A stretch of 64,000 nt of DNA, from contig MTEI01000010.1 in the NCBI GenBank assembly GCA_002083775.1, positions 62,001 to 126,000 on the forward strand, given 5' to 3'. The translations under genes and the position numbers were made by a program. This DNA comes from Rhodoferax ferrireducens. Lineage in GTDB: Bacteria > Pseudomonadota > Gammaproteobacteria > Burkholderiales > Burkholderiaceae_C. Under the pieces are notes generated by a model. The model did no database searches. It was not told where the DNA came from and worked only from the letters and a program-made list of their open reading frames with translations. Position 1 is the stretch's first letter; each line of letters begins with the position of its first letter. Positions 47,533-56,956 of this stretch are shown in pieces.

Positions 47533-47608
47533 TGGTGGCCTGGGGCGGAATCGAACCACCGACACAAGGATTTTCAATCCTCTGCTCTACCGACTGAGCT
47601 ACCGGGCC
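47533..47608 (-). tRNA. tRNA-Phe (GAA)
   Basis: 76 bases including encoded CCA. Anticodon stem-loop GGATTGAAAATCC gives GAA; D-arm AGCTCAGTCGGTAGAGC; T-arm GGTGGTTCGATTCCGCC. The acceptor strands GGCCCGG and CCAGGCC pair except at 5-68, a C-A mismatch where C-G is usual. Confidence 0.96.
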
Positions 47609-47664
47609 AGAACGCGCAAGTATACCAGTCTAAGAGTGGTTCCCGGGGCCAAGTGGCCAGATTT

Positions 47665-48345
47665 TTAGCCGCGTTTGGTGCGAGCAAGGCTGACACCTAA
47701 TTGTTTGAGCTTGCGATACAGGTGGGTGCGCTCCAAGCCGGTCTTTTCTGCGACTCGGGTCATGGAGCCGTTTTCCTTGGTCAAGTGGAATTCAAAGTAG
47801 GCTTTTTCATACTCGTCGCGACCTTCGCGAAGGGGCTTGTCGAGCATGAAACTCTGCGTTATCTGCGGCCCCGGGTCGGTCAATGCCTCATGGTGCGGGC
47901 CAGCCGTGTCACTGAGTTTTGCCAAGCTGTCCAGGCGTGCAGGCGTCAGGCTGGACGGGGGGGCAGTGAGTTTACGTAGCGAGCCACGGGCCAGTCCCTG
48001 CTCCACAGCTTTCAGCAATTTTTGCAGCGTGATGGGCTTTTCCAAAAAGGCCAGCGCTCCGATGCGGGTCGCTTCCACGGCCGTATCAATGGTGGCGTGA
48101 CCGCTCATCATGATCACCGGCATGGTCAGCACACCGGTGGCCGACCATTCTTTGAGCAAGGTTACGCCATCGGTATCGGGCATCCAAATGTCCAGCAATA
48201 CCAAATCCGGGCGCTCGCGGTGCCTGGCAGCCCGTGCTTGCGCCGCGTTTTCGGCAACTTCAACAGAATGACCTTCGTCGTTGAGGATCTCACACAATAG
48301 ATCACGAATGCCTAACTCATCATCCACCACCAAGATATTTGCCAT
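47665..48345 (-). CDS. NtrX-like response regulator (REC + Fis-type HTH, no AAA+ domain)
   Basis: 226 residues. The receiver domain (1-120) has phospho-acceptor Asp in LVLLDIWMPDTDG, the Thr/Ser position in MMSGHA and Lys in LEKPI. The C-terminus ends in a Fis-like helix-turn-helix (MTRVAEKTGLERTHLYRKLKQLG). The sigma-54 AAA+ domain of classical NtrX is absent, as in the short NtrX-like regulators seen in many betaproteobacteria. Cognate of the upstream kinase, 40 bases away; targets in this organism are unknown. Confidence 0.9.
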   Translation of the reverse strand: MANILVVDDELGIRDLLCEILNDEGHSVEVAENAAQARAARHRERPDLVLLDIWMPDTDGVTLLKEWSATGVLTMPVIMMSGHATIDTAVEATRIGALAFLEKPITLQKLLKAVEQGLARGSLRKLTAPPSSLTPARLDSLAKLSDTAGPHHEALTDPGPQITQSFMLDKPLREGRDEYEKAYFEFHLTKENGSMTRVAEKTGLERTHLYRKLKQLGVSLARTKRG

Positions 48346-48385
48346 GTTGTGCTGCGTCCCTTAAATGTGTCTGAGCTTCGTAGGC

Positions 48386-50668
48386 CTAAGTTGCCCGATG
48401 CGTCTCTGCACGTGCCACGCCGAATGATAACGATACTTGCGCGCCCACCAACTGCCCATCTTGCAGCCGATTGGTGATTTCGACCCGGGTGGCGTGCTCG
48501 TCTGCTATCTTTTTAACCACGGCAAGACCCAAACCGGTGCCTTTGTCTTTGGTGGTGACATAAGGCTCGAATGCGCGTTTGAGGATGTTGTCGGGGAAGC
48601 CCGTGCCCCAGTCCAGCACGCTCATGCGAACGCGATGCACGCCGGGCAGCCATTGCGTTTTCAGGAGCACCGGGTGTACGGCGTTGGCTTGGCCTGCACT
48701 GACGGTGGCATCCTGGGCGTTTTGCAGCAGGTTGTGTAGCACTTGGCGCAACTGCTGGGGGTCGCCCAGGATGGGCGGGCAATCAGGGTCCAAGGCAGTC
48801 TCGATCGATACTTGCCGATGGTCTGGCGCGTACAGGTTCAGCACATCCAGCAGCAGCGCGTTCAGGTCGACCGCCTTCAATTCGGCCGCAGGCAAGCGGG
48901 CATAGTCACGAAACTCGTTGACCAGGCGCTTCATCGCATCCACCTGGTCGACAATGGTTTTGACAGATTTGGTCAGCAGCGCCTGCTCTGGCGCGCCTAC
49001 TTTTCCGGTCAGTTTCATCTCTAGGCGTTCGGCTGACAGCTGAATGGGTGTCAGCGGGTTTTTTATTTCATGCGCCAGTCTTCTGGCCACTTCGCCCCAA
49101 GCCTGCGCGCGCTGGGCCGAGACAATTTCCGAGATGTCATCAAAAACCAACAGGTACTGGTTGCTGGGCAACTCTGCGCCACGTGCGATCAAGGTGATGA
49201 CGCTGTTACTTGGGCGCCCGCTGGCGTCGATACCGGTGTTGCCCAACTCGAACGATTGCTGCCAGTGGTCCAGATTTCGTTCAGTGCTCTGTGACATGAA
49301 CGCATCGAACTGCTGCTGGACGCTATCGCCAAATGCCTTCAAGCCGTCGATGTCGGCCAGTCGTTTGCCCTGATAGGTGGCCAGCGGCAGCTTCAGTATG
49401 CGGGTGGCTCCAGGGTTAGACGAGGTAACTGTGCCATCTGCCCCCAGCACCAGTACACCCGCGGTCAGGTTGTCGAGAATCGTTTGCGAGTGGGCGCGTG
49501 CTGCATTGGTTTGCGCCATGCTGGTTTGCACCGCTTGCCTGGCCTCCAACAGTTGTTGTGTCATATCGGCAAAGGATCGCGTCAGGCCATCGAGCTCGTC
49601 TTTGCCGCTGAGTGAGGCTTTGGGCGAGAGGTCGCCAGCTGCCACTTCACGCACGCCATCGGCCAGTACCAGCAAGGGCCTGACAATCTGGTTGCCCAGA
49701 ACCACCGCCAACAGCACGCCACCAAAGACCGCCATGAACAAGCTGAGTGTCAGCGTGCCGATATACATGCGGCGCAAGCCGTCGCGCGCCAGGGCCCGCT
49801 CCTGATACTCCCGGTTGGCCTGGGTAACTGCCAGCGCGTTGTCCACCAGCGTAGATGGCAGTGCCTTGCCCGCCAACAGGTAGCGCGCCTCGCCCAGTGA
49901 ATCCAAGCCACTGCTGCTAACCAGCACCAGCACCTTGATGTGCGCACCCTCAGGCACTGCTGCAATGCCTTCGTCAAGCCCTTCAATCCAGGTGATGGCT
50001 CGCTGACTGCGCGCAGCGCGAAACTGTTGGGTGCTTGGCATCTCTGGCGTGAGTTGGTAGTTTGACTGCCCGGCTGCTGCAGCCAGTAGACGCCCCGAAG
50101 CAGCCCACAGCTGCAGGTCGTCGGCATCCATGGCCTCCCGGGCGCGCTCAAGGGGCAGGGCCACACTGACATCTGGCCGGTCTGCCAACTGGGTCGCTGC
50201 GGCGCGGGTTTTGCCGACCAGATCTGCAGACAAAGCCTCCAGCGTGCTGCGCCCCAGATTCAGTCCGGCCTCCAGGGCGCCTTCCACCTTGACGTCGAAC
50301 CAGCTCTCAATGGACCGCGACACAAACTGGTACGACACCACATAAATCAGTACGCCGGGCGCAAAACCGGCCAGGGCGAACACGGCGGCCAATTTCACCA
50401 GCAGACGGCTGCCAAATTTTTTCTGGCGCAAGCGTTTCAGCAGTCGGTAGGCGATCCAGCCGATGGCCAGCAACAGCAGAGAGGCAACCACCACATTGAT
50501 GCCAAACAACAGCGTGTAGTTACGCTCGTAGAGGTCACGGTTGCTGGTGGCCTGGGTCAACAAAAATAGGAGTACCAAGCCTACAGCTACCATGGCTGTC
50601 AGCCCGAAACCAATGGCCCAACGCAAGGCGCGAGACTTTTTGTGCGCGGAGGCGCTGGCGGGGCTCAC
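48386..50668 (-). CDS. NtrY-like membrane sensor histidine kinase
   Basis: 760 residues. N-terminal transmembrane helices (~15-35, ~45-65, ~80-105), a periplasmic region of about 180 residues, another helix near 300, then HAMP, PAS (SQTILDNLTAGVLVLGADGT), a HisKA box with the phospho-His in RRLAHEIKNPLTP, and HATPase with N-box LLQNAQDA and G-boxes DWGTGFP and GTGLGLAVVKKI. All kinase motifs are intact. Its start overlaps the DUF4390 stop by 4 bases. Confidence 0.92.
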   Translation of the reverse strand: MSPASASAHKKSRALRWAIGFGLTAMVAVGLVLLFLLTQATSNRDLYERNYTLLFGINVVVASLLLLAIGWIAYRLLKRLRQKKFGSRLLVKLAAVFALAGFAPGVLIYVVSYQFVSRSIESWFDVKVEGALEAGLNLGRSTLEALSADLVGKTRAAATQLADRPDVSVALPLERAREAMDADDLQLWAASGRLLAAAAGQSNYQLTPEMPSTQQFRAARSQRAITWIEGLDEGIAAVPEGAHIKVLVLVSSSGLDSLGEARYLLAGKALPSTLVDNALAVTQANREYQERALARDGLRRMYIGTLTLSLFMAVFGGVLLAVVLGNQIVRPLLVLADGVREVAAGDLSPKASLSGKDELDGLTRSFADMTQQLLEARQAVQTSMAQTNAARAHSQTILDNLTAGVLVLGADGTVTSSNPGATRILKLPLATYQGKRLADIDGLKAFGDSVQQQFDAFMSQSTERNLDHWQQSFELGNTGIDASGRPSNSVITLIARGAELPSNQYLLVFDDISEIVSAQRAQAWGEVARRLAHEIKNPLTPIQLSAERLEMKLTGKVGAPEQALLTKSVKTIVDQVDAMKRLVNEFRDYARLPAAELKAVDLNALLLDVLNLYAPDHRQVSIETALDPDCPPILGDPQQLRQVLHNLLQNAQDATVSAGQANAVHPVLLKTQWLPGVHRVRMSVLDWGTGFPDNILKRAFEPYVTTKDKGTGLGLAVVKKIADEHATRVEITNRLQDGQLVGAQVSLSFGVARAETHRAT

Positions 50669-51306
50669 TTGCTACGCTCCGCTTCCACCACCTGGGAGAC
50701 GCTCACATCAATCAACCAGTCAGATTGGCCAAGCGTGCCAATTTGCAGCGGCCTGGGAAGCTGCGAGGTGTCGAGCTGAAAACTGAATTCCACGATGTGC
50801 GTGCGCTCAGGTTTCAGATCTTGCTCATCGGCAATTTTCCATCTCGAGATGCGCGTCACCGAAGCCATGGCCTCGCCAAGTGATTCAAAACTTTGGCTGA
50901 GCGTCAAACCCTGAGTGTCATCGGGCATGTCGCCTGACCCCATGTTCAGCCGCCATCGTTGCGTCAAGGGGTGGTAGGCCAGACGCATCCTGCGCTGTTT
51001 CGAGGCGATGGTTTTGTTGGCCCAGTACCATCGGTCGCGCAGCAAATCGGCTTGGGCCACAAAGTAGATGGGTATGCCTTTGTACAAAGCATCTTCAACC
51101 ACAGCGGGAAGATCAAACTGGAAGTGGGCCGACAGCAGCAGGTTGCCCTCTACGCGCTCTACCGTGATGGCGGGGACGCGTGATGCGTTGGATGCCGCTT
51201 CGGCAGCACGTGCCTGCCCTTGTGACAGGCACAGCATTGCCGCCACCAGCAGCCAGGCCCAACGGCTAAGCTGCAGATTTTTCGAAAAGGGCGTAGTAAA
51301 AACCAT
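50665..51306 (-). CDS. DUF4390 exported protein
   Basis: A 213-residue protein with a signal peptide (SRWAWLLVAAMLCLSQGQARA) and a DUF4390 body (VEGNLLLSAHFQFDLPAVVEDALYKGIPIYF). It is invariably placed between rsmB and ntrY in betaproteobacteria, so a periplasmic input to the NtrY kinase is plausible but unproven. Start ATG 51306 (or 51309) lies within the last codons of rsmB and has no strong ribosome site; it is coupled to ntrY by ATGA. Confidence 0.85.
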   Translation of the reverse strand: MVFTTPFSKNLQLSRWAWLLVAAMLCLSQGQARAAEAASNASRVPAITVERVEGNLLLSAHFQFDLPAVVEDALYKGIPIYFVAQADLLRDRWYWANKTIASKQRRMRLAYHPLTQRWRLNMGSGDMPDDTQGLTLSQSFESLGEAMASVTRISRWKIADEQDLKPERTHIVEFSFQLDTSQLPRPLQIGTLGQSDWLIDVSVSQVVEAERSK

Positions 51307-52588
51307 CATGGTCACCACTGGGATTGTCGGTGGCTGCCGTGACTTGGTGGTCGCCCTGCGGCAACAAATGTCCCGGAGACGCCAACATTTTGGCGTCACT
51401 GTGGTGAGCTTGAAACGCCGTCAGCTGCTGGTCACCTTCGGCGCGAAAGACCGAGCAGGTGCAATACAACAGGCGGCCACCTGGTTTGACCAGGGGCCAG
51501 AGCCGGTGAAGCAGGCGTGCTTGAGTGGCTGCCAATTGGGCAATGTCGGTCTGGCGGCGCAGCCAGCGGATGTCCGGGTGCCTGCGCACAATGCCCGAAG
51601 CGGAGCAGGGCGCATCCAGCAAGATGGCGTCAAATGGTGTGCCTTCCCACCAGGCGGCGACATTTGCGGCGTCGGCGGCAAGCACTTGTGCCTGCAACCC
51701 CAGGCGCTGCAAGGTCTGATGGATGAGTTCACAACGCAGCGGATCAACATCCAGTGCGGTGACTGCGGCGTCAGACAGCTCCAGCAGATGGGCCGTTTTG
51801 CCACCAGGGGCGGCACAGGCATCCAGCACGCGCAGACCGCCAGTTGACTTGAGACCAGACAGCAACAGGGGCGCAGCCAGTTGCGCCGCGCTGTCTTGCA
51901 CCGACACCCAACCCTCGGAAAAACCCGGCAGCTGATGTACCGCACAAGCGGAAGAAAGTTGGACGCCAAACGCACCGATCTCGTGGGCATCGATACCCGC
52001 AGCGTGCAGTTTTTCCAGGTATTGCGAAGGTGTGCCATGGCGGGCATTGACGCGCAGCACCATCGGCGCGTGTTGGTCCGCTGCTGCCAGTATGGTTTGC
52101 CAATGCTTCGGCCAATCGGATTGCACCTGTTCCACCCACCAGGCAGGGTGGTTCCAGCGGGCGACGGTTTCACCGTCCGTCTGCCTGACCAATGCCTCGC
52201 GTTCCCGCAGAAACCGTCGCAGGCAGGCGTTGACAAACGCCGCCTGGGGTTTGATGGCAGGCGATCTTTTGGCGGCTTCCACCGCCTGGTTGACCAGGGT
52301 GTGGTCGTCGTAGGATGCGTCTTGTGCGCGCCAAAGAAGGGCTAACGCTGTGCACAGTAGCGCGTCCACTGGCGCTGGCGGATGGCGTGGTGCCAGCAAC
52401 TTGCGCAACGCCTGGGCACGCCCGAGGGATCGCCATACTTCAAAACTCAGGGCTTGAACGCCGGGGCGCAGCGCTGGCGCTACGCCTGCGAGGGCAGCCG
52501 TTCCGGACTGCCCCTGACGGATCGCCTGCAGGACATGGGTGGTTGCCTGTAGCTGTCGCCACAACGGCAAACGCTGCTCTTCGTTCAT
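51266..52588 (-). CDS. rsmB: 16S rRNA m5C967 methyltransferase
   Basis: A 440-residue enzyme: N-terminal NusB-like RNA-binding domain (~1-150), then a SAM-dependent methyltransferase with LDACAAPGGKTAHLLEL (SAM loop), DAPCSASGIVRRHPDI and LLYCTCSV holding the two catalytic-site cysteines. Length is typical. First gene of the rsmB-DUF4390-ntrY-ntrX run, whose starts overlap, indicating one transcript. Confidence 0.95.
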   Translation of the reverse strand: MNEEQRLPLWRQLQATTHVLQAIRQGQSGTAALAGVAPALRPGVQALSFEVWRSLGRAQALRKLLAPRHPPAPVDALLCTALALLWRAQDASYDDHTLVNQAVEAAKRSPAIKPQAAFVNACLRRFLREREALVRQTDGETVARWNHPAWWVEQVQSDWPKHWQTILAAADQHAPMVLRVNARHGTPSQYLEKLHAAGIDAHEIGAFGVQLSSACAVHQLPGFSEGWVSVQDSAAQLAAPLLLSGLKSTGGLRVLDACAAPGGKTAHLLELSDAAVTALDVDPLRCELIHQTLQRLGLQAQVLAADAANVAAWWEGTPFDAILLDAPCSASGIVRRHPDIRWLRRQTDIAQLAATQARLLHRLWPLVKPGGRLLYCTCSVFRAEGDQQLTAFQAHHSDAKMLASPGHLLPQGDHQVTAATDNPSGDHDGFYYALFEKSAA

Positions 52589-52602
52589 GAGAAAAGTTTC
52601 AT

Positions 52603-52641
52603 AAAAAACGCCTCAGGCCCATGTGAACAGGGCGTGAGGCG
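52603..52641 (-). terminator. Terminator of the rpoBC operon
   Basis: On the minus strand GCCTCACGCCC, loop, GGGCCTGAGGC followed by GTTTTTTAT, about 25 bases after the rpoC stop. It separates rpoC from rsmB. Confidence 0.9.
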
Positions 52642-52664
52642 CTATATATTAAAGAGCTAACTGC

Positions 52665-55600
52665 TTATTCAGTCGCAGCCCCTTCGCCCAACTCGGCTTC
52701 ACTTTCGCCAGCGAGTTCGGCGGCTTCAGCCTCGGCAATGGCGCGGCGTTCGGCGTCGTCCATGTTTTCACGAACGTTGCGGGCGTCGTGGTACGCCATG
52801 CCGGTACCTGCCGGAATCAGGCGACCGACAATCACGTTTTCCTTCAAGCCACGCAACTCATCGCGCTTGCCCATGATGGCCGCTTCGGTCAGTACCCGGG
52901 TGGTTTCCTGGAAGGAAGCCGCCGAGATGAACGAATCGGTGGACAGCGAGGCCTTGGTGATACCCAGCAGCAGGTTGGTGAACACTGCGGGTACCTTGCC
53001 TTCAGCGCGCAAGGCGTCGTTGGTGTTGAGCATCTCAGAGCGTTCAACCTGTTCGCCATTGATGTAGGTGGAGTCGCCAGCGGCTTCCACCACCACGCGA
53101 CGCAGCATCTGGCGAACGATCACTTCAATGTGTTTGTCATTGATCTTCACACCTTGCAAGCGGTACACGTCCTGCACCTCATCCACGATGTAGCGCGCCA
53201 GTTCTTCGGCACCCAGCAGGCGCAAGATATCTTGCGGGTCGGCCGGGCCGTCCACCACCGACTCGCCTTTGTTGACGATCTGCCCTTCGTGCACCAGGAT
53301 GTTTTTCTCCTTGGGTACGAGATCTTCCCAGACCTTGCCTTCGGGGTCGGTGATCTGCAGCCGGATCTTGCCCTTGGTTTCCTTTCCGAAAGAAATGGTG
53401 CCGGTCATTTCGGCCAGCACACCCTTGTCTTTGGGTGAACGGGCTTCAAACAGCTCAGCCACACGCGGCAAACCGCCGGTGATGTCGCGGGTCTTTTGAC
53501 CTTCAACCGGGATCCGCGCCAGCACTTCGCCGGGGCCCACGTCCATACCATCACGCACCTGCACCAGCGACCCAATCGGGAAGCCGATGGTCACCGAGTG
53601 GTCGGTACCAGGGATCTTGACTTCGTTGCCCGACGCATCAATCAGCTTGACCTGCGGACGCACCACCTTGGCAGAGCCACGGCGTTTCGGGTCAATCACC
53701 ACCAAGGTCGACAAGCCGGTGACTTCATCCACCTGCTTGGCCACCGTCAAACCTTCTTCCACATTCTCGAAACGTGCCTTGCCGGCGAATTCGGTGATGA
53801 TGGGGCGGGTCAGCGGGTCCCAGTTGGCCAGAATCGTGCCGGCCTTGATGGCTTGGTCGGCCTTGATGGTCAAAATGGCGCCGTAAGGCACTTTGTGGCG
53901 CTCGCGCTCGCGGCCATGTTCATCGTGAATGATGATTTCGCCCGAGCGAGAAATCACCACCAGTTCACCCTTGCCATTGGTCACGTAACGCATGGTGGTG
54001 TTGAAACCGATGTTGCCGTTCGACTTGGCTTCGACACTGGAGGCAATGGCGGCACGTGATGCAGCGCCACCGATGTGGAAAGTCCGCATGGTCAGCTGGG
54101 TACCGGGTTCGCCGATTGACTGCGCGGCTATCACACCGACCGCTTCGCCACCGTTGACCAGACCACCCCGGCCCAAATCACGGCCGTAACAACGGGCGCA
54201 GATGCCAAAGCGGGTTTCGCAGGTGAGTGCGGTGCGCACCTTGACCTCATCCACGCCAGCGATTTCGAGCATCTCAATCATGTCTTCATCGAGCATGGTG
54301 CCAGCCGGTGCCAGCACCGAGCGGTTTTCCGGATGCAGGATGTCGTCCGCAGCGGTGCGGCCCAAAATGCGGTCACGCAGCGACTCGATGGTTTCGCCAC
54401 CCTCGACGATGGCACGCATCAAATAGCCAGCGTGGGTACCGCAGTCCTGCTCGGTCACCACCAAGTCTTGCGTCACGTCCACCAGACGACGGGTCAGGTA
54501 ACCCGAGTTGGCAGTTTTCAGCGCCGTATCGGCCAAGCCCTTGCGCGCACCGTGGGTGGAGATGAAGTACTCCAGCACGTTCAGACCTTCGCGGAAGTTG
54601 GCGGTAATGGGGGTCTCGATGATCGAGCCGTCCGGCTTGGCCATCAAACCCCGCATACCCGCCACTTGGCGAATCTGTGCGGCAGAACCGCGCGCGCCAG
54701 AGTCGGCCATCATGTAGATGGAGTTGAACGACTCCTGCGGCACCTTGTTGCCGTGGCGGTCAATGACGGTCTCTTTGGACAGCTGACCCATCATCACCTT
54801 GGAGACTTCGTCACCGGCTTTGCCCCAGATGTCCACTACCTTGTTGTAGCGCTCACCGGCGGTCACCAGACCGGAGGTGTATTGCTGGGCAATTTCTTTG
54901 ACTTCTTTTTCAGCGCGCTCGATGATGCCCGGCTTCTCGGTGGGCACCAGCATGTCCTCGATCGAGATCGAAATACCGGCGCGGGTGGCCAGACGGAAGC
55001 CGTATTGCAGCAGTTTGTCTGCAAACACCACGGTTTCTTTCAGACCACACTTGCGGAACGAGGCGTTGATCAGGCGCGAAATTTCTTTCTTCTTCAGCGC
55101 CTTGTTGATGAACTCGAATGGAAGGCCCTTGGGCAGGATTTCAGACAACAGGGCTCGGCCAGCGGTGGTTTCCCACAGCTTGGTCGAAGGCACCAGTTCG
55201 CCGGTTTCCTTGTTCTTGGTGTACTCGGTCAGGCGCACATTGATACGGGCGCTCATCTCGACCTCACCCGCGTCAAAGGCTCGCTGAACTTCACTCACGT
55301 CCGAGAAAATCAGACCTTCACCCTTGCCGTTGATGCGGTCACGGGTGGTGTAGTACAGGCCCAGCACCACGTCTTGCGACGGCACGATGCTTGGTTCGCC
55401 ATTGGACGGGAACAGCACGTTGTTGGAGGCCAGCATCAGCGTGCGGGCTTCCATTTGTGCTTCAACCGACAACGGGATGTGAACTGCCATCTGGTCACCG
55501 TCAAAGTCGGCGTTGAACGCAGCGCAGACCAGTGGGTGCAGTTGAATGGCCTTGCCTTCAATCAGGATCGGCTCAAACGCCTGGATACCCAAACGGTGCA

Positions 55601-56879
55601 GGGTAGGCGCACGGTTGAGCATCACTGGATGTTCCTTGATGACCTCTTCCAGGATGTCCCAGACCACTGGCGTTCCGGTTTCCACTTCCTTCTTGGCGGC
55701 CTTGATGGTCGTGGCGATACCCATGGCTTCCAGGCGCGCAAAGATGAACGGCTTGAACAGTTCCAGCGCCATCAGCTTGGGCAAACCGCACTGATGCAGC
55801 TTGAGCGTCGGGCCGACCACAATGACCGAACGGCCGGAGTAATCGACGCGTTTGCCCAGCAAGTTCTGACGGAAACGGCCGCCCTTGCCCTTGATCATGT
55901 CGGCAAGAGATTTCAAGGCGCGTTTGTTGGCACCGGTCATGGCTTTGCCGCGACGACCGTTGTCCAGTAAGCTGTCCACCGACTCCTGCAACATGCGCTT
56001 TTCATTGCGGGCAATGATTTCCGGCGCTTTGAGTTCCAGCAAGCGGCGCAGACGGCTGTTGCGGTTGATCACGCGGCGATACAGGTCGTTCAGATCAGAC
56101 GTGGCGAAACGGCCACCGTCCAGCGGCACCAATGGACGCAAGTCAGGCGGCAACACGGGCAGCACGTCGAGCACCATCCACTCGGGCTTGATGCCAGATT
56201 TTTTGAACGCTTCCAGCAGTTTCAGGCGCTTGGTGTTCTTCTTGATCTTGAGTTCCGAGCCGCTTGGGTCGTTGCGCAGTTTTTCGATCTCAGATTCGAT
56301 ATCGAGGTTTTGCAGCAATTCCTTCACGCCTTCGGCACCCATCTTGGCCTGGAATTCATCGCCGTATTCCTTGAATTTGGCGTCGAAGTCGTCTTCCGAC
56401 ATGATGCTGAACTTCTTCAGTGGGGTCATGCCGGGGTCGGTCACCACATAGGCTTCAAAGTACAGCACGCGTTCGATATCACGCAGCGTCATGTCCAGCA
56501 CCAGGCCCAAACGGCTGGGCAGGGACTTCAGGAACCAGATGTGCGCACACGGTGCGGCCAGGTCGATGTGACCCATGCGTTCCCGGCGGACCTTGGTCTG
56601 GGTCACTTCAACGCCGCACTTTTCGCAGATCACGCCGCGGTGCTTCAGGCGTTTGTACTTGCCGCACAGGCATTCGTAGTCTTTGATGGGGCCAAAGATC
56701 TTGGCGCAAAACAGACCATCACGCTCGGGCTTGAAGGTCCGGTAATTGATGGTTTCAGGCTTTTTCACCTCGCCAAAAGACCAGGAGCGGATCTTCTCGG
56801 GCGAGGCCATGCCAATCCGGATGGCATCAAAGTGTTCGTCGGGCGTGAATTGCTTGAACAGGTCGAGTAATGATTTCAT
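52665..56879 (-). CDS. rpoC: RNA polymerase beta' subunit
   Basis: A 1404-residue catalytic subunit. Zinc-binding [20 protein letters not shown] lies near residue 70, the Mg-chelating loop [12 protein letters not shown] near 460, and the second zinc site with [16 protein letters not shown] cysteines near 890. The C-terminus ends in an acidic Ala/Glu tail. GAGGA precedes the ATG. It follows rpoB by 77 bases. Confidence 0.99.
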   Translation of the reverse strand: MKSLLDLFKQFTPDEHFDAIRIGMASPEKIRSWSFGEVKKPETINYRTFKPERDGLFCAKIFGPIKDYECLCGKYKRLKHRGVICEKCGVEVTQTKVRRERMGHIDLAAPCAHIWFLKSLPSRLGLVLDMTLRDIERVLYFEAYVVTDPGMTPLKKFSIMSEDDFDAKFKEYGDEFQAKMGAEGVKELLQNLDIESEIEKLRNDPSGSELKIKKNTKRLKLLEAFKKSGIKPEWMVLDVLPVLPPDLRPLVPLDGGRFATSDLNDLYRRVINRNSRLRRLLELKAPEIIARNEKRMLQESVDSLLDNGRRGKAMTGANKRALKSLADMIKGKGGRFRQNLLGKRVDYSGRSVIVVGPTLKLHQCGLPKLMALELFKPFIFARLEAMGIATTIKAAKKEVETGTPVVWDILEEVIKEHPVMLNRAPTLHRLGIQAFEPILIEGKAIQLHPLVCAAFNADFDGDQMAVHIPLSVEAQMEARTLMLASNNVLFPSNGEPSIVPSQDVVLGLYYTTRDRINGKGEGLIFSDVSEVQRAFDAGEVEMSARINVRLTEYTKNKETGELVPSTKLWETTAGRALLSEILPKGLPFEFINKALKKKEISRLINASFRKCGLKETVVFADKLLQYGFRLATRAGISISIEDMLVPTEKPGIIERAEKEVKEIAQQYTSGLVTAGERYNKVVDIWGKAGDEVSKVMMGQLSKETVIDRHGNKVPQESFNSIYMMADSGARGSAAQIRQVAGMRGLMAKPDGSIIETPITANFREGLNVLEYFISTHGARKGLADTALKTANSGYLTRRLVDVTQDLVVTEQDCGTHAGYLMRAIVEGGETIESLRDRILGRTAADDILHPENRSVLAPAGTMLDEDMIEMLEIAGVDEVKVRTALTCETRFGICARCYGRDLGRGGLVNGGEAVGVIAAQSIGEPGTQLTMRTFHIGGAASRAAIASSVEAKSNGNIGFNTTMRYVTNGKGELVVISRSGEIIIHDEHGRERERHKVPYGAILTIKADQAIKAGTILANWDPLTRPIITEFAGKARFENVEEGLTVAKQVDEVTGLSTLVVIDPKRRGSAKVVRPQVKLIDASGNEVKIPGTDHSVTIGFPIGSLVQVRDGMDVGPGEVLARIPVEGQKTRDITGGLPRVAELFEARSPKDKGVLAEMTGTISFGKETKGKIRLQITDPEGKVWEDLVPKEKNILVHEGQIVNKGESVVDGPADPQDILRLLGAEELARYIVDEVQDVYRLQGVKINDKHIEVIVRQMLRRVVVEAAGDSTYINGEQVERSEMLNTNDALRAEGKVPAVFTNLLLGITKASLSTDSFISAASFQETTRVLTEAAIMGKRDELRGLKENVIVGRLIPAGTGMAYHDARNVRENMDDAERRAIAEAEAAELAGESEAELGEGAATE

Positions 56880-56903
56880 GAAATTTGTCCTCTATTTAGT
56901 TGA

Positions 56904-56941
56904 GGACAGAGCAAATTTGCTGCGCAAATCTTGGTCTGTCC
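56904..56941 (-). promoter_or_regulatory. Hairpin in rpoB-rpoC spacer
   Basis: GGACAGA (56904-56910) and TCTGTCC (56935-56941) are perfect inverted arms around an AT-rich inner section containing GCAAATTTGC. It could be an RNA processing site in the 77-base spacer. Confidence 0.5.
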
Positions 56942-56956
56942 CGCAAAGCATCACGA

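Noticed and set aside
54333..55970. Plus-strand open frame of 545 codons opposite rpoC
   Set aside because: Pure antisense shadow of rpoC.
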